Below, in pieces: positions 1-15,500 of a DNA stretch of 64,000 bases; positions within the stretch are counted from its first letter, which is position 1; each line of letters opens with the position of its first letter. This DNA is from Saxidomus purpurata (Eukaryota; Mollusca; Bivalvia; Venerida; Veneridae): assembly GCA_022818135.1 (NCBI GenBank), contig JAFMSR010000005.1, forward strand, positions 33,406,434 through 33,470,433. The letters run 5' to 3'. The translations under genes and the position numbers were made by a program. The notes under the pieces were generated by a model. It worked only from the letters and a program-made list of their open reading frames with translations, had not been told where the DNA came from and ran no database searches.

Positions 1-315
1 CTATTTGCCTATCAATTAGTGGATTTTTATCGGGCATCCCTATGGACATTTAACATACCAACTCTTTGCAAATTTCTTGTTTGTCAGAAAAAATAAATCC
101 AAAAAAAGAAAATTTGTAGTTAGACAAGTTGTTTAGTGTATAACGTTTTTAGTGTTACTAGACTAGTGTATTTAGGTATCACATAGGTTATAATGAAAGT
201 ACATGTATGAAATCATTGTCAGCCAGGCTTTGGCCCTAGTAAATATCACATACATCAGGTCAATAAATTTGGATATGCACTTCAAACATCAGTTAAAATC
301 TGTATACTATTTCAG

Positions 316-528
316 GTCTATCTTAACTGGTTTCTTCCCACCAACGTCGGGGTCTGCTTCCATATATGGTAATGATATCAGGACAGATATGGAGGTGATC
401 CGACAAGGTCTCGGCATGTGTCCACAACATAATGTCCTGTTTGATAAGCTTACAGTAGAGGAACATCTCTGGTTCTATGCTAGACTGAAAGGCATGAAAA
501 CATCCGATATCAACCTGGAAATGGACAT
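316..528 (+). CDS. ABCA2: ABCA2-like exon 1 of window (NBD1, Q-loop)
   Basis: Acceptor TTTCAG and donor GTAAGT. Begins with the last base of a codon started in the upstream exon. Encodes [12 protein letters not shown], just after Walker A, to the Q-loop [12 protein letters not shown] and the following helix. Walker A itself is outside the window. Confidence 0.93.
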
Positions 529-3500
529 GTAAGTCTATAGTTTTGTTTCTACTGTTACTGGTGTTGCAAGATTCGGTGGTATTTTGAAGGCAAGAATTTA
601 TAGATACATGTATTCAATGTCAACTGTGAATCTCAGAGAGACTGAGATTGTCTCTTAAAAGCTAATATGATACTTAGCTAGTGATATTTATACCCCCAAA
701 ACGAAGTTTAGGGGGTATATAATACCCCCGTGGTGGTTGGTCAGGTCGGTTGGCGGTCGGTCCGGTCGGTCCGTCGGCGCGGTCTGTTGCATTTTCCTTG
801 TCCGGAGCATATCTTGAAAACTACTTGTTGGAATTCAATACAACTTCATACAATGATCAAGCACATTGAAAGGAAGTGCAGTACACAAGAACTATAACTC
901 CATCTTGACTAATTACAGAGTTATTGCCCTTTGTTACTTTTCCTTGTCCGGAGCATAACTTGAAAACTACTGGTTGGAATTCAATACAACTTCATACAAT
1001 GGTCAAGCACATTGAGAGGAAGTGCAGTGCACAAGAACTATAACTCCATCTTGACTAATTACAGAGTTATTGCCCTTTGTTAGTTTTCCTTGTCCGGAGC
1101 ATAACTTGAAAACTACTGGTTGGAATTCAATACAATTTCATACAATGATGAAGCACAATGAGAGGAAGTGCAGTGTACAAGAACCATAACTCTATCTTGA
1201 CTCATTTCAGAGTTATTGCCCTTTGTTACTTTTACTTGTCCGGAGCATTATTCGAAAACTATTAGTTGGAATTCAGTACAACTTCATACAATGGTCAAGC
1301 ACAATGAGAGGAAGTGCAGTGTACAAGAACCATAACTCTATCTTGACAAATTACAGAGTTATTGCCAAGAACAATATCTCTTTTTAGTTTGTTTGCAGGT
1401 ATTCTGTTACTACGAACTTTCTCAGTTTATAAAGCAGTCTTTTGGGGGTATTAATCACATTTAGTGATAGCTCTAGTTTAAGATATTTTAGCCAAGTTAA
1501 AAATAATCTGTCTATTATAAAGTTAATTGCATGCGTTTAGCTTGGTTCACAGGATTTTGATATTGATGGAATATGTTACATGTGTGCTTACAGGATGATA
1601 GGTGATCTAGGTTTACTGAAGAAGCGTAGAAGCCAGATAGATTTTCTGTCCGGTGGAATGCAGCGTAAATTGTCCGTTGCAATAGCGTTTGTTGGTGGAT
1701 CCCGCACTGTTATACTGGATGAGCCAACAGCTGGGGTAGACCCATACGCTCGCAGAGCCATCTGGGATTTGTTGATAAAATACAAGAGTGGACGAACAAT
1801 TCTTCTATCTACGCATCATATGGATGAAGCTGACCTTTTAGGAGACAGAATAGCTATAATATCTAACGGAGAATTGAAGTGTTGTGGAAGTTCTTTGTTC
1901 CTAAAGAATACATTCTGTGAAGGCTATCATTTAAAACTGGTGAAACAAGAAAAGGAAGAAGGTATATGTTTCTTTTAATTTTCTATTAGATGTCTCGGTC
2001 AATTTCCAGTGCATGGTCTAGAACATAAGTTTTAAAGTTTGAATGCTGTAAAATAAATTCAAGGTACAAGTCGGAATTTGAACCTGTAGCATATACAACT
2101 TGGATACTTAAGTCACAGACCATTTTTATAAACACTTTGAGTTTGAACGGTAAACTTTGGAAGCATGCAGACATAATTATACAGAATGTATGTACAAATT
2201 ATTGAGTTGTGTACTATAAGAAAAGTTTGAATTATTAGTAAACCAAATTATTGATTTCTGCCTAAATATAAAGTATAATGAAATTGATATGTTAAAATTG
2301 AAGATACAAATAAACTTCAATATTTTTGTCTCTGAATTATTATAATTTTTCATTTACCAGATATACGATCAACAGATACCTTAGACAGTGCAGAAGCTTA
2401 CCAGAATGCCTTTGTCACCAAGTGCATGTCATCTGCTGTTACTGGTTTTATACAAAAACATGTGTCGTCTGCTTACCTGAAAACAGAAACCAGGAGAGAA
2501 CTTCATTATATACTTCCTTATCAGGAGGCCCAGAAAGGGAATTTTGAAAGACTTTTCCAGGTATAAAAACATTTGTATATCTTTGCCCTATCCCATAGTA
2601 AAAAAATTAGAAGGTTTACCTATAGTTAGACCAAAGCCCTGTGATACATCTCTAATGTTTTGGGACTGAAGTTACTGGGAACACACATTTCAGTTCTTCA
2701 ACTACTCTTGTCCTATTCTCTCACTGGATCCAGTTTCTTGTCAAAATGAACTTTACTTTGTGGGAACCGGTATTCATACAATTATAGTCAGTATAAAAAG
2801 ATGTGAAAAAAATGTTACCATTATGATAACAGCGATATTGTAGCTAAGGTGTTTTGGTACTGAATAAGGAAATAGTGATTCAGTACAGACAGGGTGTACA
2901 AGTAGATCTGGACCCATGCTGGTTGAGAATGATGTTTTATTGCAGGTTTTTTTCTGCCAGTTGAAAGAAATTATCATTTATGAATATTTCAGTTGCAGTT
3001 ATCTCATGTTTGTTATGTCTTTGAAAACTTTTCAGCTGACAATTTCATTGGTAGATATTGGTAGATTATAATGACTTTTCTATAGTTAAAGATAAGAAAC
3101 AAGTATTTTGTGTGAATCTGCTAATGCTTTGAAACAATTTACAGGCCTTAGAATCTGGAGAAGAAAATTTACACATCAGTAGTTATGGTGTGGCAGACAG
3201 TCACCTTGAGGAAGTCTTTCTGGAAGTCACTGAAAATGCTATGAAGGAGGATGAAGGTAAAGACTTGAATTATTTAGAATTTTGATAAAGATTAATAAGA
3301 ATGTGGTATTTGTTAATCAGTTGATATGTATGACTTGAAAATGAAACTGTTAAAAAATAAAATAATATAAAGTAATCCCTTGACACCATCGAGCACCACA
3401 CCCCTACCTGCCACACCCATGTAAAAAATCTGCCAGTTATTACAGAACTGCAGAAGACAAAACCACATCTTTAGCTGAGTGGGTAAGGTAGCTAACTTTT

Positions 3501-6500
3501 GAATTAGTTAAACCTCACACGGATTCAGAGTCATGGGTTCGGGCCCTGCTACCAACCTGACAGTTGCAGGAGAAAGTTGTTACCTTCTTCTGATGGATGG
3601 AAAATGTAGAGATCCTTTCCAGGAACAATAATTAGGTAGCATTACCACCTGTATATAATTGAACTACTCTTGAAATGGGTGCTAAATCCTAACAAAAAAA
3701 GGAACTGATGAATGATTTTATTTGAACATGTACAATTAAGCATTCCTATTTATTTTAAAAGCAGACTTGTTGTTCCTAGGATATGTTATCACAATGTACA
3801 GGGTAATTGAATAATTGTAGACAAACTTGAGCCCAAACCATTAGAGACCTTGAATCCTACACCTGGCACCCAGCCTAGGGCTGCTTCACCCCCACTGGAA
3901 GATTTGCTGGATGAAGCTGCTGGTGGCCAATCTGAGCCTCCTGTTACATCAGCCAATCAGAATGGAGGAAATGAATTGGAACTAGGTCATATTGCTGACT
4001 CACCAACCAATCACAGCGAAGTGTGTCATGTGTCTGAAAATATAACCAATCACAGAATAGAAAGTCAAGTTAGTGTGGACCAACAGAATGACACTGGTAG
4101 GCTTTGAAAGCATCAAAGTTTTAATAGGAACTTTCTAATATTAGTATAAAATTGATTTTTAGTTATGTAGTCATGTCTACATAGCTATATTGACTTATTT
4201 ACAGTTAATAGGCAAACATGCTTTATTTGCAATTGCCTAAATTTGTCCTGGTTTGGCATATGTTCTAATAGTCACTAGTGTTTTTCTTTTAGAACCACTC
4301 TTTAAATGGAAAAAACTAGCATCTTTATACATGTATATCTTAGAATTTAGGAGTGAATAAATGATAAGATCCATGCATGGACAATTTTACAAGAAAAGAT
4401 CATTTCATAATGGAACTTATATTACTTATTCATAAAATATGTTTTAGAAATATTCATAGAAGTAATTGATATTTTACAGATGCAAGAAATTTTGAGATGT
4501 TATCGGGTAAAGGCTCACGTGTTCTGTCTAAAAAATTGTTGCTGCTTAACCACTTCCGGGCTATGATTTTCAAGCGCTTCCACTACATAACACGTAACTG
4601 GAAAGGATTATTCTCCCAGATTATCTTGCCAGCCCTTTTTGTGTCCATTGCCATGACAGTGGCCCTTTCAGCCCCTAAAGATGAAGATCTTCCACCGTTA
4701 GAAATGAGCCCCTCACAATATTTCAACGTTACGCAACCCAAGGGAAATTTTATTCCCTATTCCAATGAGCATGCCAGCCATAGAGCGTTGAATTACTTGA
4801 CTGATGCAGGACCAGAAGATCTGATCAATACATTCAAACTACCCTCAGGTTTGTAGCTCGAGTTCAAGTTTTTTTTTTACTGTTACTTCATTGAATTTCT
4901 AAAATGGAACTGTTCATCTTTAAAGTTGGACAGTATCATTAATTGTTTAAAGGATTTCTCATTGAAAATTTGCTGTCTGTATAGCAGTCGGTGCAGATCT
5001 TAATTAGACTGTACAACTATATGGACTTGCAATCTGATTATGATCTACACAAGGCATATAAGAAGGATAACTTGTTGCCAACAGGGTAGGAGTTAGCCCC
5101 CAAAACATAGACATGATTTCATTGTGTATACCCGTGATAGAGATTGCTGTAGTTCACATCTGATTTAGAGCAAAATTGTCACAAAATTGACCCTGTAAGT
5201 GTATGTACGACCTTATATTAATTTAAAATGACTAGATTGGTTTTCTGACTGTAGGTGTTGGTGCCACATGTGTGCTGAAGTCACCTTTCAACAGCTCCAT
5301 AGACCTGGATATCTTCAAAAACTTAAATCTGTCTGACCACACCCTTCAGCTGTTGTCGAAATACTATCAGAGAGGATGTGAGCGTGTGTTTGTGCCGGGA
5401 ATCCAGCTGGAGAACTATGTGCCGCAGGCTGCGGTCATCTCTAATAAGGGGAAACTTGTAGAATTACCAGACTTTGTCAAACCAACAAGTAAGTCTTGTT
5501 TTATGAATAATAAAAAGGTCAGTGTTTGTTCACGCAGTAAGCTGGAAGATTTCTGATACTGTTTTAATCTGAATGATTCATTCTTTAACCTAATGTTTCC
5601 TTTCTAAAATTTTGCTCTTTCTTTCTCCGCATTCACAATATTCTAAAATGAACTTGTCCCATCTTTCAGTTTAAACACTTCCATTACTTTTTACTTGTTA
5701 ATTGAAATTGATTTCTTTTAATGAATGTTCCCTAAGATGTCCTCTACGAAATTATGGAAAATCACTTGTAGAACAAGTGTTAGTTGACGTCTGTAAAGAA
5801 ACTGCATTTTGTCTATTTTGTGTGTTTCAGAGAGTATCCCAACAGAGAGATATGAGCCTGAGTGTGTTTGCAAGACCGACAAGTCTGGGTTTGAGTGTTC
5901 TACTGCAGAGAGAAGTCCCCCGGAGTTTCGAGTGGTTACCAGAGATATCATGCAGGACATTTCAGTGAAAGAGCAGAAACTGACCCCCCAAGAAAGAGGC
6001 AAATATTACCTCTACACAACTGATGAATACAGACTTCACAGGTTAGTACTGAATAAAGATATGACAATTTTATTGCATCAATATAGGCTAAAAAGCCGAT
6101 GATGACATATACAATACAAGACACGCATCAAACAGTGGTCCACATCAAAATACAAACACAATTTAATTGAAAATTATTACGGAGAAGATCAGAAGTAAAC
6201 ATGAGATTAATTCTGACCTTAGGTAGTGATGAACAAGATTGTTCATGTGTTTGATAATACTTACGCATTTTGATAGTACATAGAGCAAAAAATTAATTTG
6301 TGTGTTTATTTATTCATAATTCTTTCAGGGGAAAAGTCTAACACAATAAAAATTTGACAGGTGGTTTTCGAATGCATTGAAAAATAGAGACAACGCTTAA
6401 CTGCAACAATTAAGTATACAAGTATTTAAATCTCATTTAAATCTATAAGTATACCTACATAACACATTATACTAAAATACATAAAAAAATTTTTTATATA

Positions 6501-9500
6501 TATATACAATAACACATATAATAGAAATAAAATAGCCAACAGTTAACCTTAACGAAAGAGGACAAAATCCAAGGACAACTAGATGGATATTCATTCCATG
6601 AAGTAACTACAAGAAAAATAAAAAATCAATGGAAAATTTAAACTTACCAAAAGCAAAAGCTTAAGATTAAAACCAAATGCAAATATCAACAATGTAAAAT
6701 TAACTAGAAAATTGTCAAAAGTATTAGTATTAGAAGTAGAAGTGGACGTACTGATGTATGAAAATGTATAGATATTCCTAAACTTTGTACTCTTATTTGA
6801 TTTTCTGAATTTAAAAGTTCCACAAATTTGAACATGTATTGTCTGACCCAGTATTTCTTTAGTATATGTTGTTTTCTTAAATCTTTGTTAATTTAACATT
6901 TTATTACAAAATGGTATTCATCCTCTAGTATTTGACACATATTACACTTTCTTTCATCTATAGGTATACTAACTGGTCTAATCCATCTTCCGGCCGCAGT
7001 TTGTAATCTATATAAACATTGTTATTTTCTGCTCAAGCAATTTACCTTTTATTTATAATGCGAGTAAAAAGTTTTCCGATACAACTTAATAAAGTAATAC
7101 CACAATAATTCTGAACATTATTTTTGCTTCCTTTTTTATGTAATGGTATATCATAGCCTTCCGACTATCGTTCAGGAAAGTATCCGAATTCAAATATTTT
7201 GTTGAACAAAGAATACAAAACAGATAATTAAGTAATCTTACCATTCATGAAAAATTCATTAATAAGCAAATCTGGTCCATCAGATCTGTAAGTTTTTAAT
7301 TCTTTTATTGCAAACTGTATATACTGTAAACTGGGTAGTTTTTTTGGGACAAAAATTTGGCGATTCACTTATTCGTGAATATTAAGTTCATGAAAGGAGA
7401 ATTCTCTGATAGTAAACTTACGTGAAATAAATCTTTTGCACGATTTTTAAATTAGCAAAATGGGAAATTCGCAAAAGTAGGAAAATTTAATCACCTAAAA
7501 ATTTATCAAATTTTCAGTAAATACATTAATTTTGTTTTGATTCATTAAAGTAAGTAGTGTTTCTACTTATGTTTGTGCTGTTTTTAGAGTTTAGATATCT
7601 CTATATTAGATGAGTTGCTTGTACTGTGAAATCTTATAAAATTATTATTCTTGTCCTTATAGGTATGGAGCATTTAGTTTTGGTACACAGAAAAAATTTG
7701 TACCGGATGACTTTGGAAAGGGAAGTCCAACAGTTTTCCGACATGTGGCTGTCAGGGGTTCTGCTCTGGTAAGTTTTCAGTAAGAACAGTCAGTGAATTA
7801 AACTTTCGACACTGACTGACTTGAAAGATGTGCAAATATAAATCATACTACATATATTTGTAATATTGCATATGGATGTCCATAAGCCTGAAGACAATTT
7901 GCTCTTCAACTGCCCAAAATTTTCAAATTTCTAATGTTTCATTTTGGGCAGTACTATTTGTTCATTGGGAAACTCAACGGAAATTTACTGAAAAAGCAAA
8001 CAGTGCAGATCATTATCAGTCTGCGTGTATGTTCATTCAGGCAGAATCACCTGTTGATAGCAAGGTAAGAGTTTAGTGAGTTGTGATTCATTCCATTGTC
8101 TGACATCCAAGGTTGTTGAATCTGCTAAGCTGGTGTATGGAGCGTTGTAGAGTGAACAATCCTGTTTTAACTGTTTCTCTATACAGATCTGGTTTAACAA
8201 CAAGGGGTACCACTCGCAGCCTGTGTTTTTGAACACATTGAACAATGCTATACTGAGAGCTAACCTGCCCAAGAGTAAAGGTCATCCATCAGCCTATGGT
8301 AGGTTAATATACCTTTGTATATTACGTGCATTTGTCACCCTGATTAATTTTTTTTTTAATTTAAGAAATTATCAAATGTTAATTTGGTAGAAGGACTAGT
8401 GAATGTTTGTGAATTTTAAAATTTAGGACGCATTTATATTAGAGAACAAAGATTGTTGAGTGTTCAGTCAAGATGAAAGTGGAATCAAACTGACATATTT
8501 TCAGAACCTTTAATCAAAATATTGAAACTTTTTTAGTGTTGTTGATTTATTTATAAGGTTGCTGACTCGTATTTGCTAATTAAAGCCTCTCACTGATTGA
8601 AAGTTATGGGTTTGAGTTTCATTGACAACTGTCTGTGTTACAAAGTTGTGACAGAGATATGTTAAACTGACCATCTTTACATCAATAAATTCTTCCATAG
8701 CGGGCTTTACATGGCAAGAAAAGTACTAATTTTTTAAATGTTTTATTTCAGGAATTACATTAACCAATCATCCCATGAACCAGACAAACAATATCCTCAA
8801 TATGGACTACATGTAAGTGTTGCTACACCTGAATAGTTACTTATTCTAACACACCACCTTTGTAACACCATTTCTGATTGGTTTGGCCTTTGAAAAAATG
8901 CAATAGGGTGAAGAAAAGGAGCTGGGTTTTTTGTTTCTTTTTTTTTTGCATTCAAGTTTGAACAGTGTCAGGGTAGTGTTAACAATGGTATGTACTTTAT
9001 TTTTGTTAGTAATGTTACATTAATATACTAGGAAAGAGCCATTTCAAATGGCACAAAGCTATATTCTTTATATAAATTTGCATGTTGTAACAACTTGTTT
9101 GTTTACCTATTCGTATTTGCATGTTTCTGTCATGAGAAAATTGGCACTCTGCCCAGTATCAGACCCATTCACCAAGAGGTAAAATCAACGATGTAAGGCA
9201 ATATCCTATCAGCCAAGCTTATTGAGACATAAAACTGAAGTCTGATAAATCGGTGCTGTACACCAGGCATGTGAAAGAACAGGAGGGGTGTGTTTCAGAA
9301 ATAGGATCAGTTCCCCCGCCCCCCGTCCCCCCTCCCTGAAACCTAAAGTACTAGTAACTAACAAGTTTTGCAGGCATTGGTCATATAAATTGTCTGATAC
9401 CAATGATAAAACTCTAAAATACATTACAATAAAATGAACTTGTATATTTGAACAGATTGCAGGGAGCTGATGTACTGATAGCAATATTTATCATCGTCGC

Positions 9501-12500
9501 CATGTCGTTTGTTCCCGCTAGTTTTGTTGTCTTCCTGGTGTACGAGAGGTCAAGCAAAGCAAAACATCTACAGTTTGTTAGCGGCTTAAACCCGATTATA
9601 TACTGGCTCGGCAACTATGTGTGGGATATGGTATGTCAATGTGTTCTCTGCTTAACGACACTACTTGTGAAAATTCTAATTAATAAGAGTATAATCTATG
9701 ATAATTTTAGTTTGACAGCTACAAGTGAAAGGTAAAATCAGTCCAAAAGTCTGATCTAAATAAGTGAAAAGTGTAATATCACTTAGTGAAATATTCTGTG
9801 ATGTACACATCTTAAGGGGTTCTTACTTTTCATTGCTAAGTTATGCTGCCTTCATAATGGTTTGAATTCTAGTCTTTGACTTTATGGATACAAGAAATCA
9901 TTATCAACATTTTTGGAAAGATTCATAGAAGATTTTTGGGGAGCTACTGTTTGCAAACCATAAAATTATAAAATTTGTACACAAAAACACATTAAATGTT
10001 AATTTATCCTGCAGTCAAAGAAATGTTTTTTTTTAACTCAGGACTATACTGAATAACATCATGTGTTTATTTTGTACAGTGTAACTACGTGATACCGGCA
10101 ATATGCATCATAGTGATACTGCTCGCCTTCCAGATTCCTGCTTACGTCTCTTCCACCAATCTTCCATCAGTCATTGCTCTGTTCTTCCTATATGGGTAAG
10201 TAACATTGCAATTCTTATGGAATGTAGGCCCGAATATTTCCATCACCAAGATAATTGTGAGTATTTCTGACAGATGCTGGATTGTTATACTTCCAGGAAG
10301 TAAAAGTATTGGTTGGGGCTTAAAGGAATCACTCATGTTGTGCCACAAGATCCTCGAAATTTGTGTATAGTGAATATAAAAGTGTTGACAGTAAATGATA
10401 TGATGCATAGTTAATAGCGTCACTATAAATAGACTTCGTTAAATGAGTAGTTGCAAAAAAAGGCGGTTCTAATACAGTAACAGATTGACATTGCGCTGGT
10501 TTTACATTTTTGGTACAGTTACAAACAAGCCATAATTGTATCGTGTGTGATTATTTTGGCTGTTACAGATGGTCGATGACCCCAGTGATGTATCCTGCAT
10601 CGTTCTTCTTCAAGGAGCCCAGTACTGCATATATCTTCCTGATCGTTATTAACCTGTTCACTGGTATCACGTGCATTGTGTCTAGCTTTCTGCTCGAGAT
10701 CTTCTCGTATGACGAGGTTTGAATATTACACTTGTGCTTTCTCTTTTTTTATTGAGCCTTTTTAGTACATTTACATAAATAAAACTTGGTCAGAGTAAAT
10801 TACTGCATCAAGTCAGAGGTTACTTTCATTGTTTACTCCATTGTCAACATTACCACTTTCCACTTTGTTTTAACCTACTTCCGAAAACTGCTAAATTTGG
10901 CTATAGCATGATTATGTTTGAAATAAGTTGTTCTTAAAAAAATTTAGTAGTCTTTTAAGTTGGAAAAATATATCTTTTTAGTGTGTAATTTGCTCTTCCG
11001 TTGTGCCCGTTATAAAGTTTGTGTTATTTTTCAGGCATTAGATAAAGTGCACAATATTATGAAGGATGTATTCCTAATCTTTCCCAACTACTGTCTCGGC
11101 CGAGGCCTCATGGATATTGCATTCAATCAGTACAAGAATGAATTCTACTACAAAACGGGTAATGTTTCCTCTTGTTAAATGATTTCTAATGACTGTGTAG
11201 ATTTATGTATATTGTGACCCAGGTGATCTATGAATTAACGTGTAAACCTTGTCCGAAATATAAAAGCTAAAAATCTTTTAATGTAGCATTCTGTAACATG
11301 GCTTGGCTCATTTGTCAGTTTAACACAGAAGGAGCCACCTTGGTGAAGTGGTAGTGGGTTTGCCTCAGGATCGGAGTGTCACAGGGTTGATCCCAGCCAG
11401 TGCATAGAAGTGAAAGTGTCCATAGACAAGAAACAGATCATTTCATTTTCCCTCTATCTCTCTCTTGAGATTGATTAATATAAGATGTAAGAACTAGTTT
11501 GAGAGTAAACAAATGAGTATAAATTAATAAAGCTTGGACCTGTGAGAGACCAACAAAACATTTAAAAGAGCATCAAATTGTGCCACATCTTGTAGAAATT
11601 AATATCCGCATAAAAAAGCTTTGGTCATGAAAGAACCCTAATGGTATGTATCCTTTTAAGCATTGCTTAATGGCTAATAAGTAACGCATTTTATTCAGAC
11701 AAGGAAGTCTGTAGCTTCTTTCAAGACGTTAATGATATTTTAATAGATCTACTCATCACATTCATTGTAGGTCAGTACGACATGATGCAGTCACCACTCC
11801 GCTGGGATCTGATCACTAGAAAGCTGGTCATTATGTCCATCATGGGTCTCGTGTTCTTTGTGATCACCTTGTTATGTGAATACAGATTCTTCATTAAAGC
11901 CAGGTAAGAATCTTCTGTTACATATACAGTCAAACCTGTCTTAAGCAGCCAGCCAGGGGGTGATTGAAAGTTGGGATTCATCAGAAGTGGGCACTAAGTG
12001 GGAGAAGATGGCTGCTTAAAGTTCCAGGAGCACTTCAAATGCTCATAATATAGAACCATGAAATTATATTTTTGATTCAAAAAGCAATTTCAGGAATGAG
12101 GAATGTTTTTCTTACAAATAGTGGTAAAGTTTGCTGGTAAGATGTCTTTTTTTGGTAATGTAAGAGCTAATTATAATTTACATCTAAAGTGCTCCTGGGA
12201 CTTTACTAAAGGAATATTTGAAATAAAAAGAGCCAACTAGAATACATCAGTAATGGTCGCTTAAGACAAGTGGTTGCTTTATTAAGTCCATCACTCAGTA
12301 TAGGTTCAAATCCACTACAAGAGGAATCAGTTGATACTGAACTGATTTAAAATTTTTTGTTATAGAAATTCTAGATTGGTGTTTTGTTAAGGAATACTAG
12401 CAAACCCATACAAAATACCAACTCTGAATACAGATCACCCTGCCAGTAAAAAGTGATTAAAACTAACCTTTCTTATACACTGTAAATATCAACTTCACCC

Positions 12501-15500
12501 ATAAGTCAAGGGCTATCTTTTGGTTTGCAAAAATGTGCTATTTTATGTGCACCCACTGAACAATTGTTGAAAATCATTTTGAAGTTGAGTGGCATTTAGA
12601 TCTTATGAGATTTTCAGAAACAAGTAACGATACACATTAAAAATATTTTTGGTACATTTTTGTATTACTGAAGTCTTAGAATTTGTCTTTACTCCCTACT
12701 ACATGTTATTAACCAGGTTTTCAATTTTGAAAATCCTGGTTATTAGATTGGGGTATGGCGGGCGGATGGGCGGATGGGCGGATGGGCGGATGGCCGAAAT
12801 TGTGTCCGCTCTGTAACTCTTCAACCCTTTGAAGAATTTTGATGAAACTTCAGACAAATGTTTACCACATCAAGATGACGGCAGAACGCATGTTCCGCAT
12901 GGCTGGCTCCAAGGTCAAGGTCACAGTGACATTAACATTGAAAATCCTGTCCGCTCTGTAACTCTTCAACCCTTTGAAGAATTTTGATGAAACTTCAGAC
13001 AAATGTTTACCACATCAAGATGACGGCAGAACGCATGTTCCGCATGGCTGGCTCCAAGGTCAAGGTCACAGTGACATTAACATTGAAAATCCTGTTTACA
13101 TGATTTTAACTTGATTTGGCAGTCAAAGGTCATATCATCTTTGGAGGTAATTTAAAAAAGATATGATATATTATTTCATGTCTACTTTGTAACTTGTTTT
13201 TTTTAACCAGGTTTTCAATTTTGAAAATCCTGGTTATTAGATTGGGGTATGGCGGGCGGATGGGCGGATGGGCGGGCGCCAAACGAAATTGTGTCCGCTC
13301 TGTAACTCTTCAACCCTTTGAAGAATTTTGATGAAACTTCAGACAAATGTTTACCACATCAAGATGACGTGCAGAACGCATGTTCCGCATGGCTGGCTCC
13401 AAGGTCAAGGTCACAGGACATTAACATTGAAAATCCTGTCCGCTCTGTAACTCTTCAACCCTTTGAAGAATTTTGATCACAAAATGGTGTGGGCTGCTAT
13501 ATAGAGTCGGGTAATAACATTGATTAACAATTGTTGCCCATTTTAACAATATAATCTATTTGCTTTCTTTTTCAGCAGTTGATGTCTCAATGATTGTACT
13601 AAAACATCTATAGAACCCTCTCAAACTTGCTTTCATTTAACTCAAATTGTTGTCTCATTATTAAGTATACTCCTTGCAGACAGTATTGTTAGCCGAAATT
13701 TACATCCTACTCATTATCATGTATTCTCATGAATATTATCTTTTCCTTCATGTCATGTTATAATCTTTTGAATATTCATAGCAATCTTCATTCCAAAATT
13801 CATACTATAGTATAGAATCAGAACAACATTTTTGAAAACCTGGTTTCGTGGCATTGCCATGTTTCTTGTATATAGCAATATTGTGATGAAAGTAATCGTT
13901 TGTAAATTTTGTGTTTAGGTTCTGGTAAGTTTTTGTTTGTTTCATGCAGTCGTATTTAATGCTTTTGTTACACCTTTTGACCATGTTTTCACAGGTTTCA
14001 TTTCTTATGAGTAAATAGAACAATATCACTATTAATTATATTGTCAACTATTCTCCAGGATTATATTGATATTTAAACTTTTGGCAGTACTGATTTTAAT
14101 ATACCCACCCTAGTGCAGTGTTATTTGATTGAGTTTTTGCATTAGGGTAATTAAAAAAAATTTTATTTATTAATTTTAAATTATTATTGTGTTGTATTAA
14201 TGAAATTGAAAAACAAGGCGAAATATCAAATTTAATTAAAATGAACTTGTCCATATCTCTGTTGTGACAATACCATTTATTGTGCATAGGGATGTTCACT
14301 GGAAGTTTACGGACTGAATAGCGGACAGTGCAGATCATGATCAGACGGCTTGATTGTCCATTTTAATCATGATCTGCACTGATTGTAAAGGGGGAAGTCA
14401 CTTGCCACAAGCAGGACAAGGGTTAAGGTTCTTACTTACACACTTTGAGAAATACTTACAGTTGATATATTACTGAAAATACATCTACTGTGTAGATTTT
14501 TCTCAACTAAATTCAGCATTTACAATAACCATAACCTGGAGGATAGTTCAGTATTTTTTCTCAGGTAAAAAAGGGGAGATAATTCTAAAATAATATTTAA
14601 TAGTTTTAAAATTAGATGTACAGGCTGCCATGTCATTAGAGTAAAACTCAACATGTTCTTTAAAAAATGTTATCATCAAAAAATATAGTTGGAATTGCCA
14701 TGATAACATTAGTAATTGGGATATTCCATTGAGAAAATCTGTGTTAGAATTTGGAAAAGAAAAATTTTATATCTTCAAATTATGAAAAATGGGTAAAGTT
14801 TGTTTGGTTGTAGATAATTAAATCACAATAAACAGGTTTACAGTTTCTACATGACTTTGGCAAAAAAACAGTAACTTTCCATATTTTGAATTATTACTTT
14901 TATTTTAACCTATAAAAAACCTGTATTGAATTATATTTAAGAATGAAGCTTAAAAATACCAAGCAGACCGTTTGAAAACATGCAACAAATGAATTACTCT
15001 GAATTTTTATTTCAATGACAAGCATAAATGAAAATTTACCTATCAGGGTGGATTCTCAATGACTACAATAGTCATTGTTAAAATTCATCATGTCACTGAT
15101 ACAGATTTTCTCACAAAATGACCTACTATAAATTATTACTAGTAGTTAGTGCCTTATAACGTTGTTAAAGGCTTGTATGACAAAGTAGCAAGGTCGAATA
15201 GTTTATGAGCTAATGCATTTTTGAACAGGCTCTGGCTTGAGAAATGTTATGAAATTATCATTCACATTAACCCTGCCCCTGCAAAAATGGAATTATCCCT
15301 CCTCCATTTTGGAGAGTACAGTTAATTGTTCAAAGGGGTGTTTGCTGAAGATTTATTGATTGAACAGCGAGCAGTGCAGATTAAGATCAGACTGCGCAGA
15401 ATTGCAGGGTGGTCATGATCTGCACTTGCCGCAAAGCCTAAATCATCTTGCCCCACTAGAGCATAGGTTAGTTAAAATATGGCAGCATAGAACTTACATA

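Noticed and set aside
7876..8076. 66-codon ORF between ABCA2 exons 9 and 10
   Set aside because: Exons 9 and 10 join in phase without it and its product has no ABCA similarity.
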